Below are positions 1-8,613 of a DNA stretch of 44,561 nucleotides, in pieces. The translations under genes and the position numbers were made by a program. Source of the DNA: Planctomycetota bacterium (GTDB lineage Bacteria; Planctomycetota; Phycisphaerae; Tepidisphaerales; Tepidisphaeraceae); NCBI GenBank assembly GCA_039182125.1, contig JBCDCH010000030.1:1-44561 (forward strand), given 5' to 3'. The notes below the pieces were generated by a model. That model was not told the DNA's origin and ran no database searches. It worked only from the letters and a program-made list of their open reading frames with translations. The first letter of the stretch is position 1. Every line of letters begins with the position of its first letter.

Positions 1-18
1 CGAGCGTACTCTCAGCCC

Positions 19-834
19 ATGCGAATCGCGATCCTTGCCGACTGTCACGTCTCCTCGCCGAACGCGCCCGACGGGGAAGAGAACCACGCTCAGGGGCTCG
101 GCATGCTCGAGCGTACAGTCGGCGTGATCGGCACACTCGATGTCGACCGCACGATCATCGTCGGTGACCTCGTGAACATGGGCTACGAGGTCGAGTACGC
201 CGACGCCAAACGCGTACTCGCTCCACTCGGCGACGCGCTCGACGTCATCCCCGGCAATCATGAGATGGGCGACGGTGATCTCGACCGGTTCATCGCCAAC
301 TTCGGCGACCCCGTCCGTCGGATCAAGCTTGGCATCCACGATGCCCAGCTGCTCAACACGGCGCAGACGTCAATGGACCATCGGCTCTGGTTCGGCGAGT
401 TGAGCGAACTCTCTCGCCAGCAACTTGCCGACTACGTCACGCCCCTGGTGTTTGCCCATCATCCGTTCAGTGACACGGTCCGCTCCGCGCCGTATCCGAT
501 GATGAGCCAGGTCGGCGACCACGCCGAGCGACATGCGTTGGTGGGCCGGACCAGTTCCACCGTCGTCTTCACCGGCCACGCTCACCGCGCGGACCTGCGC
601 CGCATCGGCAACTGCACGTTCGTTGGCTGCCCGCCGCTGTGCTTCTGGCCGCATGCGTTTCTCATCGCCGACCTGGACGACACGCACATCCACGTCCGGA
701 CGCTCCGCCTCGTCGAAAACGTCGCCGACTCGCCGGACCCGAAGACGCGGGAGGGTGAGCGACACCTGACGGCCGAGGAATACGTCGCCGAATGCGAGCC
801 GCCGGTGCCGAGCTTTTCGGTTCGGCTTCGATAA
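19..834 (+). CDS. Calcineurin-like metallophosphoesterase
   Basis: A 271-residue protein with the full metallophosphoesterase motif set: DCH at residues 8-10, GD at 49-50, GNHE at 79-82, a histidine pair at 147-148 and GHAH at 186-189. These positions normally bind two metal ions and hydrolyse phosphomono- or diesters. No signal peptide is visible, so it is probably cytoplasmic. The substrate cannot be told from sequence; cyclic nucleotides, nucleotides or phospholipid headgroups are all possible in this superfamily. The M20 gene starts 9 bases after its stop on the same strand, so the two may be co-transcribed. The start is the ATG at 19; only 18 bases of upstream DNA are in the window, so promoter and ribosome site cannot be judged. 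Confidence 0.88.
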   Translation: MRIAILADCHVSSPNAPDGEENHAQGLGMLERTVGVIGTLDVDRTIIVGDLVNMGYEVEYADAKRVLAPLGDALDVIPGNHEMGDGDLDRFIANFGDPVRRIKLGIHDAQLLNTAQTSMDHRLWFGELSELSRQQLADYVTPLVFAHHPFSDTVRSAPYPMMSQVGDHAERHALVGRTSSTVVFTGHAHRADLRRIGNCTFVGCPPLCFWPHAFLIADLDDTHIHVRTLRLVENVADSPDPKTREGERHLTAEEYVAECEPPVPSFSVRLR

Positions 835-843
835 CATCGGCGC

Positions 844-2049
844 ATGCCATCGCTGCGTGAACGGGTCGAAAAAGAACTGCTGCGCGTCACGACGCTCCGC
901 CACAAACTCCACGAGATTCCCGAGCTTTGCTTCGAGGAGCACAAGACCGCCGACTTCATCCGCGGCGAGTTGATGACGCTGGGCATCGACTTCATCGACG
1001 GCATCGACAACTGCGAGACCGCGACGATTGCCCATGTCGGCCCGGCGACCAACCCGTGCATCGCGCTGCGGGCCGACATCGACGGCTTGCCCATCACCGA
1101 GCGGATCGACCGGCCGTACAGGAGCAAGCACGACGGCCGGATGCACGCCTGCGGCCACGACGGTCACACCGCGACACTGCTCGGCACGGCTGCCATTCTC
1201 AAACAGATCGAGCGCGACCTGAGCTTCTGCGTGAAGCTGATCTTCCAGCCGGCCGAGGAGGGGGGCGGCGGTGGCGAGCGGCTGATGAAAGCCGGCCTCG
1301 CTGAGGGGAAGCTCGGCCCAAAGCCCGAAGCGATCTTCGGGCTGCACGGTTGGCCCAACCTGCCGACCGGCCGCGTCTCGAGCAAAGCCGGCCCGTTGCT
1401 CGCCGCGACCGATCAGTTCTACATCAATCTCGTCGGCAAAGGCACGCACGGCGCGATGCCGCACACCGGGCGCGATCCGGTCGTTGCCGCGGCGGAACTC
1501 GTGAGCAATCTGCAGCAGGTCGCGAGCCGGGACTTCGACCCGACCGAGCCGGTGGTTGTCACCGTGGGCAAGCTCCACGGCGGCACGGCGGTGAACGTGA
1601 TCCCTGATGAGGCGTTGATCGCCGGCACCGCGCGGACGCTATCAGAGCCGGCGCGGAAGCTCGTGCGCGAAGCACTCGAACGCCGCACCCACGGCGTCGC
1701 TGCGGCCAACGGTTGCAATGCGGACTTCGATTGGCGCGTCGGCTACCCGCCGCTCATCAATGACCCCACCGCGTTCAACTACGTCGTTCGCCAGGCTCGT
1801 CACGCACTCGGCAACAACGCGTTCATCCCCGCCGCCAAGCCCGCGATGGGCGGAGAAGATTTTTCGTACTATCTCAAGAAGATTCCCGGCTGCTTCTTTC
1901 TCGTCGGTTTGCAGCACGGTTCCGAACCGATGCCGCAGTTGCACAGCGACCGGTTCGACTTCACCGACATGGCGCTGGGCACCGGCATGATGATGTTCCT
2001 GCACCTGGTACAGAACTTCGGCTCGTGGCGCGATCCGAACGCGCGGTGA
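844..2049 (+). CDS. M20 family amidohydrolase / metallopeptidase
   Basis: A 401-residue member of the M20D branch (hippurate hydrolase, IAA-amino-acid hydrolase, N-acyl-amino-acid deacylase). Visible features are ALRADIDGLP around residues 74-83, the metal motif HACGHDGH at 101-108 with Cys103 and His105, the catalytic and metal glutamates in PAEEG (136-140), FGLHGW at 165-170, and a late GGEDF motif that supplies the last ligands. The family removes acyl groups from amino acids or short peptides in the cytoplasm. Length is normal for the family. It follows the metallophosphoesterase by 9 bases. The exact substrate is not predictable; a scavenging or peptidoglycan-peptide role is equally possible. 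Confidence 0.92.
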   Translation: MPSLRERVEKELLRVTTLRHKLHEIPELCFEEHKTADFIRGELMTLGIDFIDGIDNCETATIAHVGPATNPCIALRADIDGLPITERIDRPYRSKHDGRMHACGHDGHTATLLGTAAILKQIERDLSFCVKLIFQPAEEGGGGGERLMKAGLAEGKLGPKPEAIFGLHGWPNLPTGRVSSKAGPLLAATDQFYINLVGKGTHGAMPHTGRDPVVAAAELVSNLQQVASRDFDPTEPVVVTVGKLHGGTAVNVIPDEALIAGTARTLSEPARKLVREALERRTHGVAAANGCNADFDWRVGYPPLINDPTAFNYVVRQARHALGNNAFIPAAKPAMGGEDFSYYLKKIPGCFFLVGLQHGSEPMPQLHSDRFDFTDMALGTGMMMFLHLVQNFGSWRDPNAR

Positions 2050-2211
2050 GCAGCCGTTGAGGATGAGCGCAGCAAAAAGGGCCGGTGCTCGCCGAAACAC
2101 CGACCCACACGGCTGCCCGGGCACAATGGCCCGGAGACCCACAGCCACCTTGTGCATCGGCCACGCATCGGGGCGACTTGATCTTTCGATCCGCGCCTAC
2201 GCTGTGGCATC

Positions 2212-3363
2212 GTGTCCGATACTCCCGCACCCACCGCCCGGCTCGCACTCGAAGATGGCTGTGTTTTTACCGGAACCGCTTTCGGCGCACCGGTCGATGG
2301 CGTGGGTGAAGTGGTCTTCAATACGTCGATGTCCGGGTATCAGGAGATCCTCACCGACCCGTCGTACGCCGGGCAGATCGTGTGCATGACCGTGCCGCAG
2401 ATCGGCAACACCGGCGTGAACGTGCGCGACAGCGAGTCGGCCAAGCCGCAGGTGGCGGGGTTTGTCGTCAAGGAACTCTCGCGGACCGTGAGCAACTACC
2501 GCTCGGAGCAGCCGCTTTCGGATTACCTTGCTGACCACGGCATCTCCGGCATCACCGGCATCGACACGCGGGCCTTGGTCCGACGCCTGCGCGACACCGG
2601 CGCGATGCGCGGCGTGCTCACGACCGACGCCGACATCACCGACGCGGAACTCGTCGAACGTGCCAAGAGCGCGCCGAACATGGCCGGCGCGGATTGGGTG
2701 ACGGAGGTCAAGCCGACCGAGCGTTACGACTGGTCGGACCGGCGCGGCGACTGGACCGCCGGCGAGCCGATCGACGGCAGCGGGTTGCATGTTGTCGCGC
2801 TCGACTGCGGCGCGAAGCACAACATCTTGCGCCACCTCGCCGATCGTGGCGTGAAAGTGACGGTGCTGCCGCCCGACGCATCGGCCGAGGACATTCTCGG
2901 GCATGAGCCGGACGGCCTGTTCGTCTCCAACGGTCCTGGCGATCCGGCGGCGGTCGACTACGCCGTGGCCACGCTGCGTACGCTCATGGACCGCAAGCTG
3001 CCGACGTTCGGCATCTGTCTCGGACACCAACTGCTCAGCCGTGCGATCGGGGCCGAGACGTACAAGCTCAAGTTCGGCCATCGCGGCGGCAACCAGCCGG
3101 TCAAGGACCTCACCACCGGCAAGGTCGAGATCACCAGCCAGAACCACGGCTTCGCCGTCGATCGCGCATCCCTTGAATCCGCTGGCGGCGTCGTCACGCA
3201 CATCCACCTCAACGATCAGACCGTCTCCGGCTTCCGCCATGGCGAGCTGCCGGTCTTCGCCGTGCAGTACCACCCCGAAGCCAGCCCCGGCCCCCACGAC
3301 GCGGCCTACCTCTTCGACCGCTTCGTCCAAAGCATGCTCGACGCAAAGCCAACGCGTCAATGA
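2212..3363 (+). CDS. carA: Carbamoyl-phosphate synthase small subunit
   Basis: A 383-residue protein with the CPSase small-chain N-terminal domain (about 8-140, including the SMSGYQE stretch) and a class I glutamine amidotransferase domain (about 192-375). The catalytic triad is visible: Cys269 in GICLGHQ, His354 and Glu356 in YHPEASPGP. It releases ammonia from glutamine for the large subunit CarB, giving carbamoyl phosphate for pyrimidine and arginine synthesis. carB is not in the window, so the two subunits are unlinked or distant. The start is GTG at 2212, chosen because it opens directly into the conserved N-terminal fold; no strong Shine-Dalgarno is seen. The preceding 162 bases (2050-2211) show no gene and no clear attenuator. 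Confidence 0.97.
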   Translation: MSDTPAPTARLALEDGCVFTGTAFGAPVDGVGEVVFNTSMSGYQEILTDPSYAGQIVCMTVPQIGNTGVNVRDSESAKPQVAGFVVKELSRTVSNYRSEQPLSDYLADHGISGITGIDTRALVRRLRDTGAMRGVLTTDADITDAELVERAKSAPNMAGADWVTEVKPTERYDWSDRRGDWTAGEPIDGSGLHVVALDCGAKHNILRHLADRGVKVTVLPPDASAEDILGHEPDGLFVSNGPGDPAAVDYAVATLRTLMDRKLPTFGICLGHQLLSRAIGAETYKLKFGHRGGNQPVKDLTTGKVEITSQNHGFAVDRASLESAGGVVTHIHLNDQTVSGFRHGELPVFAVQYHPEASPGPHDAAYLFDRFVQSMLDAKPTRQ

Positions 3364-3483
3364 CCGGTTCGCTCACTCCTCGTTATCGGAACTGAAAGCC
3401 GAGCAGTACGCGTCGAAAGCGTCACTCTCCGCTTGCGTCATTCGTTCGCGTGTCCAAAGCCACTCAAGGCAGTTCTCACCCGG

Positions 3484-4056
3484 CTAGCCGGTAAACTCCC
3501 CGATGTCGTCGCTACTGCCGACCATCACGACCTGCCCTTGGTACATGATCGCGCCCATGCCGTGCTCTGTATCCCAAGCCGGCCTCATCGTGAAGTTCAA
3601 GTGCCTGTCAGTGACGACCAAGCTGTCGAACTCCACGAGCGAGGCAAGATTCTCGCGGCTCGGATTGGCAAACTTCTCGTCGTCCTCCAGCGCGTCCCAG
3701 TCGTCGCGGACTGCGCCGTAATAGCGAGTCAATGCGTCGACGACACGATCGCAATACGTCTGTTCGTTCTCAACGAAGGCATTGAAGATCTCTTTCTGTT
3801 TTGGCGTGGGCAGACCTTCGCTCAGATCCAGTTCGTGTACACCCAGGCGGTGCAGCTGCGCACGCAAGGTAAAAGACCGAGCCTCTGTCGCCAGTTCGGC
3901 GATATGGTTCTGCCAGTCAGTGACGCGTGGGTCGTCACCGGGCGAGTGTTGGGACGCAAAGTCAGCGAGGTATGTAAACTGACGCAAAGTTATCCAACCG
4001 CCGAATCGATCTGTCGTGATCAACCCGAACACATCGTCTTGGGGTGTCTCACTCAT
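3484..4056 (-). CDS. Hypothetical protein, DUF6985-like
   Basis: A 190-residue acidic soluble protein. The C-terminal half carries a stretch ending in WDTEHGMGA followed by a short beta-rich tail, resembling the DUF6985 pattern (a WDxEHG core near the C-terminus), a family of unknown function often met near toxin-immunity or stray hypothetical genes. The start at 4056 (MSETPQDD) is preferred over the upstream ATG at 4158, which would run into the divergent gene at 4149. Codon use is weaker than in neighbours, with less third-position G/C. After its TAG stop the same frame stays open for 36 more codons, ending at 3373. No function can be assigned. Confidence 0.65.
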   Translation of the reverse strand: MSETPQDDVFGLITTDRFGGWITLRQFTYLADFASQHSPGDDPRVTDWQNHIAELATEARSFTLRAQLHRLGVHELDLSEGLPTPKQKEIFNAFVENEQTYCDRVVDALTRYYGAVRDDWDALEDDEKFANPSRENLASLVEFDSLVVTDRHLNFTMRPAWDTEHGMGAIMYQGQVVMVGSSDDIGEFTG

Positions 4057-4148
4057 GACCACGAAGATACCACGCTCCGGTCCGATGCAACTGGCCATCG
4101 AACCGTCGCGAAGCCAGTAAGCCTGGCGCGATACGGTAGACTGGGCCA

Positions 4149-4769
4149 ATGCACACACTTCTGCTCTTGCTGCTGCTCTTCACGGATCAGACGACCCAGC
4201 CGACAAAGCAACCGGTGGACGAGGACGTCGAAGTTTTGTCGGCGTACCTCACCGGTCACTTCTCCTCCGCCGCGCAGGCCGAAGGTGATCCGTCGTACTT
4301 CGATGTGCATTTGCGGGCGGTGCCGATCTGGGGCGACCGTGGCGACGGTCCATGGCTGTACGTCGAGCAGGCCATCGCGTCGGCGTTGGATCGGCCCTAT
4401 CGGCAACGCGTTTACAAGCTCAGCGTCGACGGCGATCAGTTCCGCAGCGACGTGTACACCTTGCCCGGCGATCCGTTGCAGTTCGCCGGTGCCTGGCGCG
4501 AGCCGGGGCGGTTCGACGACCTGCAGGCTGAGGCGCTGACGCTCCGCGCCGGCTGCGGGATCGTCATGCGGTTCGACGGCGATGCGTTCGTCGGTGGCAC
4601 GGTCGGTCGCGGTTGCGAGAGTTCCCGCGCCGGTGCGGCCTACGTTACCAGCGAGGTCCGCCTCACGCCGACGCAGGTCATCAGCTGGGACCGTGGCTTT
4701 TCCGACGATGGCACGCAGGTGTGGGGTGCCGAGAAGGGCGGCTACGTCTTCGACCGCATCACCGACTGA
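4149..4769 (+). CDS. CpcT/CpeT-like chromophore lyase family protein
   Basis: A 206-residue protein with a short, very hydrophobic N-terminus (a run of leucines at residues 4-10) that probably acts as a signal peptide, then the fold typical of CpcT/CpeT proteins: LTGHFSSAAQAEGDPSYFDV, a VPIW segment, PWLYVEQA, and QRVYKL. In cyanobacteria these beta-barrel proteins attach phycobilins to phycobiliproteins. There is no sign of phycobiliproteins here, and members in non-photosynthetic bacteria have unknown roles, so lyase activity should not be assumed. A GCGIVMRF segment and an ESSRAGAAYVTSEV segment also match the family. It ends 30 bases before the convergent aldehyde dehydrogenase gene; no terminator hairpin is visible between them. 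Confidence 0.82.
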   Translation: MHTLLLLLLLFTDQTTQPTKQPVDEDVEVLSAYLTGHFSSAAQAEGDPSYFDVHLRAVPIWGDRGDGPWLYVEQAIASALDRPYRQRVYKLSVDGDQFRSDVYTLPGDPLQFAGAWREPGRFDDLQAEALTLRAGCGIVMRFDGDAFVGGTVGRGCESSRAGAAYVTSEVRLTPTQVISWDRGFSDDGTQVWGAEKGGYVFDRITD

Positions 4770-4799
4770 CGCGTGTTGCCTGGATCGCACTTAACGGAA

Positions 4800-6326
4800 T
4801 CAGGCTTTGAAGTTGATGCCTTGGGCGAGGGGGAGGTCGGTGCCGTAGTTGACGGTGTTGGTGGTGCGGCGCATGTAGTTTTTCCAGGCGTCGGAGCCGG
4901 ACTCGCGTCCGCCGCCGGTTTCCTTTTCGCCGCCGAACGCGCCGCCGATCTCGGCGCCGCTGGTGCCGATGTTGACGTTGGCGATGCCGCAGTCGGAGCC
5001 CGAGGCAGCCATGAACCGCTCGGCCTCGCGGACGTCGGTCGTGAAGACGGCTGACGAAAGCCCCTGCGGCACACCGTTCTGAATCGCGATCGCTTCGTCG
5101 AAGTCCTTGTACGGCAATACGTACAGGATCGGCGCGAACGTCTCGGCTTGCACGATGTTTGCATCCGGCGCGACGCCCTCGACGAACGCGGGGCGGACGT
5201 AGAAGCCGGCGGGGACGTTGTCGGTCACGCGCTCGCCGCCGGAGATACTGCCGAGTTTGCGGGCGGCGTCGAGCGTTTTCTGCATGCCGTTGAAAGAATC
5301 CTCGTCGATCAGCGGCCCGAGCAGCGTCGCTTCATCACGCGGGTCGCCGACTGGCAGTTTGCCGGCGATCTGCTTCAAGCGCGGAACGATCTTGTCCACC
5401 ATTGACTCATGCACGATCAAACGACGCAGCGTCGTGCAGCGCTGGCCGGCGGTGCCGAAGGCGCTGAACGTCGCGGCTCGGACGCACAGTTCCACGTCGG
5501 CCGAGGGCGTGACGATCATCGCGTTGTTGCCGCCGAGTTCGAGCAGGCTGCGACCAAGGCGCGCACCGACGGCCGCGCCGACGTTCTTGCCCATGCGGAC
5601 ACTACCGGTCGCGGAAACCAACGGGAAGCCGGGGTGGTTCGCCATCGCCTCGCCGACATCGCGGCCGCCGACGATAACGCTGCTCAGCGCTGCCGGCACG
5701 TCGAGGTCGCCGCTCTCGGCAATGACTTCCTGCGTCAGCGTCTGGCAAGTGATCGCCGTCAGCGGCGTCTTCTCGCTCGGCTTCCAAACGACCGGGTTGC
5801 CGCACACGAACGCCAGCGCCGCGTTCCACATCCACACCGCGACGGGGAAGTTGAACGCGCTGATCACCGCGACCGGGCCGAGCGGGTGCCACTGCTCCAT
5901 CATGCGATGGTCGCCGCGTTCGGTGGCGATGGTCAGGCCGTAGAGCTGTCGCGAGAGGCCGACCGCGAAGTCGCAGATGTCGATCATCTCCTGCACTTCG
6001 CCGAGCGCTTCCTGGACGATCTTGCCGGCCTCGAGCGTGACGACTTCGGCGAGCTCTGCTTTGTGCTCGCGGAGCTTGTTGCCCAGACGGCGGACGAACT
6101 CGCCACGCTTTGGTGCGGGGATGTTCCGCCAGGAAGCAAACGCTTCCTGTGCGGCCTTCACCGCCGTGTCAACGTCCGTCGCAGTGGCTTGGGGGAACGT
6201 TGCCGTCGTCGAACCGTCGATGCAACAACGGGCGATCAGCTTCGCGTCGCCGCCGGCCGACGGTCTGTTACCGATGTGGACGGCGTGGACGGGCTGGTCA
6301 ATGAGCGGCACTTGGATCGCGGACAT
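4800..6326 (-). CDS. ALDH7-type aldehyde dehydrogenase (probable aminoadipate-semialdehyde dehydrogenase)
   Basis: A 508-residue NAD(P)-dependent aldehyde dehydrogenase. Visible catalytic residues are Asn159 in SAFNFPV, Lys182 in WKPSEKTPL, Glu263 in LELGGNN and the nucleophile Cys297 in GTAGQRCTTL. The long N-terminus, the AFNFPVAVWMWN stretch and the QRCTTLRR active site match the ALDH7/antiquitin branch, whose usual substrate is alpha-aminoadipate semialdehyde (allysine). It is the last gene of a tight minus-strand operon after a lysine 6-dehydrogenase-like gene and an alpha/beta hydrolase (12-base gap), which supports a role in lysine breakdown: allysine to alpha-aminoadipate. A broader semialdehyde specificity cannot be excluded. 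Confidence 0.93.
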   Translation of the reverse strand: MSAIQVPLIDQPVHAVHIGNRPSAGGDAKLIARCCIDGSTTATFPQATATDVDTAVKAAQEAFASWRNIPAPKRGEFVRRLGNKLREHKAELAEVVTLEAGKIVQEALGEVQEMIDICDFAVGLSRQLYGLTIATERGDHRMMEQWHPLGPVAVISAFNFPVAVWMWNAALAFVCGNPVVWKPSEKTPLTAITCQTLTQEVIAESGDLDVPAALSSVIVGGRDVGEAMANHPGFPLVSATGSVRMGKNVGAAVGARLGRSLLELGGNNAMIVTPSADVELCVRAATFSAFGTAGQRCTTLRRLIVHESMVDKIVPRLKQIAGKLPVGDPRDEATLLGPLIDEDSFNGMQKTLDAARKLGSISGGERVTDNVPAGFYVRPAFVEGVAPDANIVQAETFAPILYVLPYKDFDEAIAIQNGVPQGLSSAVFTTDVREAERFMAASGSDCGIANVNIGTSGAEIGGAFGGEKETGGGRESGSDAWKNYMRRTTNTVNYGTDLPLAQGINFKA

Positions 6327-6338
6327 GCCGCGAGCATA

Positions 6339-7421
6339 TCACTCGCCCGCGTCCGCGCCGAACCGCTCGTTGATCCACGGTGCGATCGTTTCCCAAACCA
6401 CCGGCGACATCGTCTGCTCGCTTCGGTCGTAGGCGAACACGGCGGCGGGCGTCTTACCGACGTCGTGGAGGAAGTGACTCAACCCCGGCAGGGTGACGAC
6501 CGTCACGTCGTCGGTCGGTGCATCGTCAAGAATCGCTTCGACCACGGGCGCGTTCTGCTCGGCGCTCACTTGCAAGTCCTGCCCTGCGAAGATCGCGAGT
6601 ACGGGTACGTCGAGTTGGCCGAGCGAGTCGGCCGGGTCGGTGTTGAGAAACACCTTGAACCACGGCGCTTGCAACTGCGGCAGCACGGCGTTGACGGTCT
6701 GGTCGATCTGCGCCTGTTGCGCTTCGTTGGGCTCGCCGGTGATGCCGAACTGGGCTGTGACAAGCGCGGCGATCATCGGTCGCAGCGTCTCGGCGTCGGC
6801 ACCGTTGGCGGCGGCGGTCAGGGCGGTTCGGTTCAGCTCCCCGATGCGCTCGGCACGCTCGGCGGGCACGCCCATCGCCGCGATCAGATCCGCGCTCTGG
6901 CGGGCGAGGATGTCGATGCCGTTGAGCCCCGGGCCGGCGAGTGTGATGACGAAGTCGATCGGCGAGTCGTCGCGGATCGTGGCCATGGGTCCAGTGATGC
7001 CGCCCTCGGAGTGGCCGATGAAGCCGACGGCATCGAGTTCGGGCAGGGCGTCGGCGAAGCTGGCGGCGGCGTGGGCGTCGGCCGCGAAGTCGTTGATCGT
7101 CGAGGCCGCGAAGTCACCGGTGGAGGCGGCGAAGCCGCGGTCGTCGTAGCGCAGCACGGCGATGCCTCGGCGGGTCAGCGCGTCGGCAAGCACGGCGAAA
7201 GGCCGATGGCCAAAGAGCGCCTCGTCTCGGTCCTGCGGCCCGCTGCCGGTGAGCAACACCGCCGCCGGCCACGGGCCTTCGCCCTCGGGCACGGTCAAGG
7301 TGCCGGCGAGTGTTACATCGTCGACCGACGCGATCTCGACTTCACGCACTTCGTACGGGAACGGCGGAACGGAATCCTGCGGCTTTTCGGCGACGACGAC
7401 GGCAAGGGCTACAGCAAGCAT
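6339..7421 (-). CDS. Alpha/beta hydrolase, probably exported
   Basis: A 360-residue alpha/beta hydrolase. The nucleophile elbow is GHSEGG with Ser138; the likely acid is Asp282 in IFAGQDLQV and the likely base is His316 in LPGLSHFLH. The oxyanion-region motif LTGSGPQDRDE at 57-67 is typical of the dienelactone-hydrolase/BAAT-like esterases also annotated as S9-like. Residues 1-11 are hydrophobic and may be a short signal peptide or anchor. It lies 9 bases after the lysine-dehydrogenase-like gene and 12 before the aldehyde dehydrogenase. Its substrate is unknown. If exported, it may feed the pathway from outside rather than act in it. No clear Shine-Dalgarno precedes the ATG, so it may be translated by coupling. 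Confidence 0.88.
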   Translation of the reverse strand: MLAVALAVVVAEKPQDSVPPFPYEVREVEIASVDDVTLAGTLTVPEGEGPWPAAVLLTGSGPQDRDEALFGHRPFAVLADALTRRGIAVLRYDDRGFAASTGDFAASTINDFAADAHAAASFADALPELDAVGFIGHSEGGITGPMATIRDDSPIDFVITLAGPGLNGIDILARQSADLIAAMGVPAERAERIGELNRTALTAAANGADAETLRPMIAALVTAQFGITGEPNEAQQAQIDQTVNAVLPQLQAPWFKVFLNTDPADSLGQLDVPVLAIFAGQDLQVSAEQNAPVVEAILDDAPTDDVTVVTLPGLSHFLHDVGKTPAAVFAYDRSEQTMSPVVWETIAPWINERFGADAGE

Positions 7422-7430
7422 GGCTGAAGC

Positions 7431-8564
7431 TTAGAGTGCCGATGGCACGTACGGATCGTCGATCTGCTCGACGCCGTCACGGCTGGTCGCGTAGCAGCAG
7501 CCGAAGCGGTTGGCGAGGAAGTCGGCCAGGTCGATCTGTTCCTGCTTGACGAAGCCTTTGCTCGGCAGTTTGCCGGTCGCGTGCATGTCGAGCACGGCGC
7601 ACAGGCTGGCGGCGGTGGTGATCTGAATGCCGGACATGTCCACGCCGCGGAAGGGGCCGTGGTAGACCTTGCGAGCGTCGGTCACCTGCGTGAGCCGGCC
7701 GTCTTTCTGACCTGTCGCCGTGCAGAAAATCAGCACCACGTCCTGGGGCGTCATCGGGATGGCGTTTTCGAAGATGTCCTTGAGCAGCTCGCGGCGTTCG
7801 TTGAGCCGAAGGTCGTTCATGAGGAACCGGATCAGGTCGCGGTGTCCGCGATAGCGAATGGTTTTGTAGTCGAGGTTGCGGACGGAGCCGGCGAGCGTCT
7901 CGGCGAGCGTCCCGACACCGCCGGAGGTGTTGAACGCCTCGTACATCACGCCGTCGAGCGAAAACTGTTCGTGGCCCTCGAGCGGGAGCACGTCGATTTG
8001 CTCGCCGTTGACGACGGCTTCGCACGGGTTGCCGTATTCGTTGATGAGGCCGTCGGTGCTCCAGGTGAGGTTGTACTTGAGTTCGTTGGTCGGGAAGATC
8101 GGCAGAGCACCGACGCGAAGCCGGACGCTGTCGAGCGTGTCGAGCTTTTTGGCTAGATCGTTCGCGGCGATGGAGACGAAGCCCGGCGCCAGCCCGCACT
8201 GCGGCATGAAGATCTGGCCGTCTTTCGCGCCCTGCGACACTTCGCGCACGAGCTTGGTCGTGGCAACGTCCTCGGTCAGGTCGAAGTAGCTCAAGCCGAG
8301 TTCCTTGGCACACTCGGCAACGAGCGGATTGTGGGTGAACGAGAGGGCCGACAGCACCGACTGCCGGCCGTTCATCGCCTTGCGTAAGGCGGCGACGTCG
8401 TCAACGTCGATCGCGGCGGTGCTGACATTGTCGAGGCCTTCGAGGCGATCGAGTGCATCCGGTGACGCGTCGCCGACGAGTACGTCGTAGTCGCCCGTGT
8501 CGCCCAGAAGTTTCGCGACGGCCGAGCCGATTTTTCCAGCACCGAGAAGCAGTACGCCATGCAT
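7431..8564 (-). CDS. Lysine 6-dehydrogenase-like protein (saccharopine dehydrogenase family)
   Basis: A 377-residue oxidoreductase. Residues 4-13 form a Rossmann nucleotide site (VLLLGAGKIG). The CGLAPGF motif at 123-129, the FNTSGG segment at 211-216 and YKTIRYRGH at 233-241 match what I recall of lysine 6-dehydrogenase of Geobacillus and relatives within the saccharopine-dehydrogenase-like superfamily; length also fits. That enzyme oxidises L-lysine to allysine (piperideine-6-carboxylate), the substrate of the ALDH7 enzyme encoded two genes downstream. A saccharopine reductase role is the alternative. The start at 8564 is chosen over the longer frame because an AGAAGG-type Shine-Dalgarno sits 8 bases upstream and the Rossmann motif begins at once. 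It is divergent from the gene at 8614. Confidence 0.85.
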   Translation of the reverse strand: MHGVLLLGAGKIGSAVAKLLGDTGDYDVLVGDASPDALDRLEGLDNVSTAAIDVDDVAALRKAMNGRQSVLSALSFTHNPLVAECAKELGLSYFDLTEDVATTKLVREVSQGAKDGQIFMPQCGLAPGFVSIAANDLAKKLDTLDSVRLRVGALPIFPTNELKYNLTWSTDGLINEYGNPCEAVVNGEQIDVLPLEGHEQFSLDGVMYEAFNTSGGVGTLAETLAGSVRNLDYKTIRYRGHRDLIRFLMNDLRLNERRELLKDIFENAIPMTPQDVVLIFCTATGQKDGRLTQVTDARKVYHGPFRGVDMSGIQITTAASLCAVLDMHATGKLPSKGFVKQEQIDLADFLANRFGCCYATSRDGVEQIDDPYVPSAL

Positions 8565-8613
8565 GTGTGAGACCTTCTTGTAAGATGTTCGAGAACCGAC
8601 CGGAGCATAACGC
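8565..8613. promoter_or_regulatory. Short divergent intergenic region
   Basis: Only 49 bases separate the divergent start codons of the lysine-dehydrogenase-like gene and the 454-residue unknown protein. Both ribosome sites lie inside it: an AAGAAGG on the minus strand and CCGGAG on the plus strand, each 8 bases from its ATG. The two promoters must therefore overlap or lie partly inside the opposite gene, which favours joint control. A TAAGAT at 8577-8582 could be a plus-strand -10 box, but no convincing -35 is seen. Confidence 0.5.

Noticed and set aside
3433-4539. Plus-strand open frame of 368 codons across the DUF6985-like gene and into the CpeT-like gene
   Set aside because: It conflicts with two better-supported genes and turns into Arg/Ser-rich sequence inside the CpeT-like gene.
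5409-7427. Plus-strand open frame of 672 codons
   Set aside because: It runs antisense to the well-supported aldehyde dehydrogenase and alpha/beta hydrolase genes; its composition (Arg, Gly, Asp and Val rich, no motifs) is what a GC-rich shadow frame gives.
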